From: Ancylomarina sp. 16SWW S1-10-2
Lineage (GTDB): Bacteria; Bacteroidota; Bacteroidia; Bacteroidales; Marinifilaceae
Direction of reading: 5' to 3'
Assembly (NCBI RefSeq): GCF_009669305.1
Contig: NZ_SADB01000011.1
Span: forward strand, 124,582 to 188,581
DNA: 64,000 nucleotides
Part shown: piece by piece, positions 63,713 through 64,000 of the stretch
Layout: each line of letters begins with the position of its first letter
Position numbering within the stretch: the first letter of the stretch is position 1
The notes under the pieces: model-generated
What the model saw: the letters and a program-made list of their open reading frames with translations, nothing else
Told to the model about the DNA's origin: nothing
The model's database searches: none
Position numbers and translations under genes: made by a program

Positions 63713-64000
63713 GTAAGATAAATAACTCAAACGAAATGAGCCGTCGCAAATTCATGGGATTAGCAGGCGGAGCATTAGGAATGGCAGCAATCGCTTCAAT
63801 GGGAGTTGCTGGTTGGGCTGCCAATAAACTTGAAATTGATCCAGAAGCTTTAGAATACCTTGAAAACGAAACAGATGTTTTGATTATTGGAGGTGGAATG
63901 GCTGGTTTATTTGCGGCCGTAAAAGCTCACGATGCTGGAGCAAAAACCTTGATGGTATCCAAAGGACGATTAGGTTCATCAGGAGAAACACCTTTTGCAA
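63709..64000 (+). CDS. Tat-exported FAD-binding oxidoreductase (3' cut by window edge)
   Basis: 97 residues are visible. A Tat signal sequence comes first: SRRKFMGLAGGALGMAAI (about 11-28), with a hydrophobic stretch and cleavage near 38. The FAD Rossmann motif follows: DVLIIGGGMAGLFAAVKAHDA, given here as DVLIIGGGMAGLFAA (about 58-72). KGRLGSSGETPFA follows, as in the flavoprotein subunits of fumarate reductase, aspartate oxidase or adenylylsulfate reductase. It overlaps the cytochrome stop by four bases. Export by Tat implies folding with FAD before transport and work in the periplasm. The substrate needs the missing C-terminal part. Confidence 0.8.
   Translation, partial: MSKINNSNEMSRRKFMGLAGGALGMAAIASMGVAGWAANKLEIDPEALEYLENETDVLIIGGGMAGLFAAVKAHDAGAKTLMVSKGRLGSSGETPFA

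Noticed and set aside
1-64000. tRNA or rRNA genes
   Set aside because: No T-loop words with matching acceptor stems were seen in the gaps, and no rRNA-like conserved stretches.

Overview
The window looks like a chromosomal segment of an AT-rich marine or anaerobic member of the Bacteroidota, probably Bacteroidales/Marinilabiliales and perhaps close to Marinifilaceae. This is inferred from family content and was not checked by search. The clues are a GH97 glucosidase beside a DUF6377/SusR-like regulator, a lipoprotein TamL, an AcnB-type aconitase, an FprA flavodiiron protein, almost no Shine-Dalgarno sequences, and several promoter-like boxes fitting the Bacteroidota form (TTTG, then about 18-19 nt, then TAnnTTTG). 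No tRNA, rRNA, CRISPR array or prophage was seen. Layout: 0-1.7 kb carries the end of a Crp/Fnr regulator and FprA. 1.9-5.8 kb carries the GH97 enzyme and its likely membrane regulator. 6-20.3 kb is a branched-chain amino acid supercluster, all on the minus strand: ilvD-ilvB-ilvN-ilvC-ilvA, then leuA-leuC-leuD-(second leuA-like/citramalate synthase)-leuB. 20.7-34.4 kb is mixed housekeeping: GNAT, MFS, NfeD protease, MgtC, methyltransferase, an IS element, an SDR, AcnB, a sodium symporter and Fba. 34.6-45.9 kb carries TamL, an rRNA/tRNA methyltransferase, a sugar transporter, TrkA/TrkH, ComEC, Def and RuvX. 46.3-48.6 kb holds two exported thioredoxin-fold proteins separated by a tandem repeat, and an orphan membrane protein. 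49.2-52.2 kb is an arsR-arsE-arsF-arsG-permease locus. 52.3-58.4 kb holds a cupin, FKBP, an ankyrin lipoprotein, thioredoxin, an ECF sigma factor and a FUSC protein. 59.1-64 kb holds an acyl-CoA dehydrogenase, a DUF1566 lipoprotein, a Spy-like protein, and the start of a ferredoxin/cytochrome b/Tat-flavoprotein operon that runs off the window. 

The most informative signals lie between genes. The ilv operon is preceded by two consecutive attenuators. Each has a 27-codon leader peptide packed with Ile and Val codons, followed by a perfect hairpin and a U-tract. The leu operon has its own attenuator: a 29-codon leader peptide rich in Leu and Ile, a long competing hairpin, and a terminator. These small genes give a complete mechanistic model of how this supercluster senses charged Ile/Val/Leu tRNA. 

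The second strong signal is the arsenic-type locus. Three 18-bp sites of the form GTTCGT-N6-ACGAAC (two perfect, one degenerate) stand before arsR, before the arsEFG block and before the last permease gene. This defines a self-contained ArsR regulon, probably for organoarsenical or nitroaromatic detoxification. 

The third is a complete IS256-like (zinc-ribbon variant) insertion with 22-bp inverted ends and a perfect 8-bp target duplication, placed exactly behind a stop codon. Its transposase is split by a one-base frameshift in an A7 run just after the start codon. Several intergenic spacers also hold tandem or dispersed non-coding repeats typical of Bacteroidota genomes.
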